Assembly: GCA_002395605.1 (NCBI GenBank)
Contig: DGXO01000082.1
Coordinates: forward strand, 1 to 23,252
DNA length: 23,252 nucleotides
Origin: Bacteroidales bacterium UBA4230
Lineage (GTDB): Bacteria; Bacteroidota; Bacteroidia; Bacteroidales; UBA932
Direction: 5' to 3'
Each line of letters opens with the position of its first letter. Within the stretch, counting starts at the first letter, position 1. The notes under the pieces were generated by a model. The model ran no database searches and was not told the origin of the DNA. It was given only the letters and a program-made list of their open reading frames with translations. A program made the position numbers and the translations under genes. This document shows positions 23,236 to 23,252 of this stretch, piece after piece.

Positions 23236-23252
23236 TAACCTGATACGGTTTA

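Noticed and set aside
1..23252. CRISPR arrays, tRNA or rRNA genes, insertion sequences
   Set aside because: No regularly spaced direct repeats, RNA gene signatures, or transposase genes with terminal repeats were seen on reading either strand.

Overview
The window is a surface-fimbria locus from a member of the Bacteroidales. Nearly every gene encodes a lipoprotein with a lipobox. The fimbrillin (FimA/Mfa1-like), DUF3575, DUF5119 and DUF4906/Big_2 families shown here occur together in that order. Both main promoters fit the Bacteroidetes consensus (TTTG, 19-20 bp, TAnnTTTG), and most genes start behind A-rich leaders without a Shine-Dalgarno sequence. A Rikenellaceae- or Cryptobacteroides-like gut lineage is possible from the moderately high GC, but that is a guess.

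Layout. On the minus strand, 1-2671 is a three-gene operon: a fimbrillin-like lipoprotein, then (TAG directly followed by ATG) a seven-helix membrane protein ending in an AraC-type DNA-binding domain, then an overlapping response regulator cut by the window edge. A 0.7 kb AT-rich divergent region (2672-3372) holds one good promoter for each side, an 18-bp palindrome upstream of each promoter, further inverted repeats and a run of nine C. On the plus strand, 3373-22715 reads as one long operon: an OmpA-like/DUF3575 outer-membrane protein, a DUF5119 lipoprotein (likely anchor), seven tandem fimbrillin paralogues, a fimbrillin with an extra C-terminal domain, an 808-residue accessory or tip protein with an Lcl/DUF1566-like C-terminus, and a 1238-residue protein with three Big_2 domains (likely distal adhesin). 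A clear intrinsic terminator closes it at 22726-22758. The last 0.5 kb holds an inverted repeat, a dispersed-repeat-like segment, a promoter candidate and two overlapping short frames of uncertain status.

How the parts may work together (inference from the type V pilus model of Porphyromonas Fim/Mfa). The lipoproteins cross to the outer membrane surface, are cut after an N-terminal strand, and polymerise by strand exchange. All stalk and tip proteins share a Thr-Lys-(Ala/Gly/Ser) site where the Porphyromonas proteins carry the processed Arg. The DUF5119 protein lacks it, as expected of an unprocessed anchor. The regulator operon includes its own fimbrillin-like lipoprotein, which suggests a surface-sensing or assembly-feedback circuit acting on both divergent promoters.

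Most unusual points: the seven-fold subunit array, a family of intergenic hairpins (GGGTGATA core) that splits the array into groups, the lipoprotein/membrane-AraC/response-regulator operon with matched palindromes, and base-composition breaks at the C-terminal ends of the two distal proteins that look like exchanged modules.
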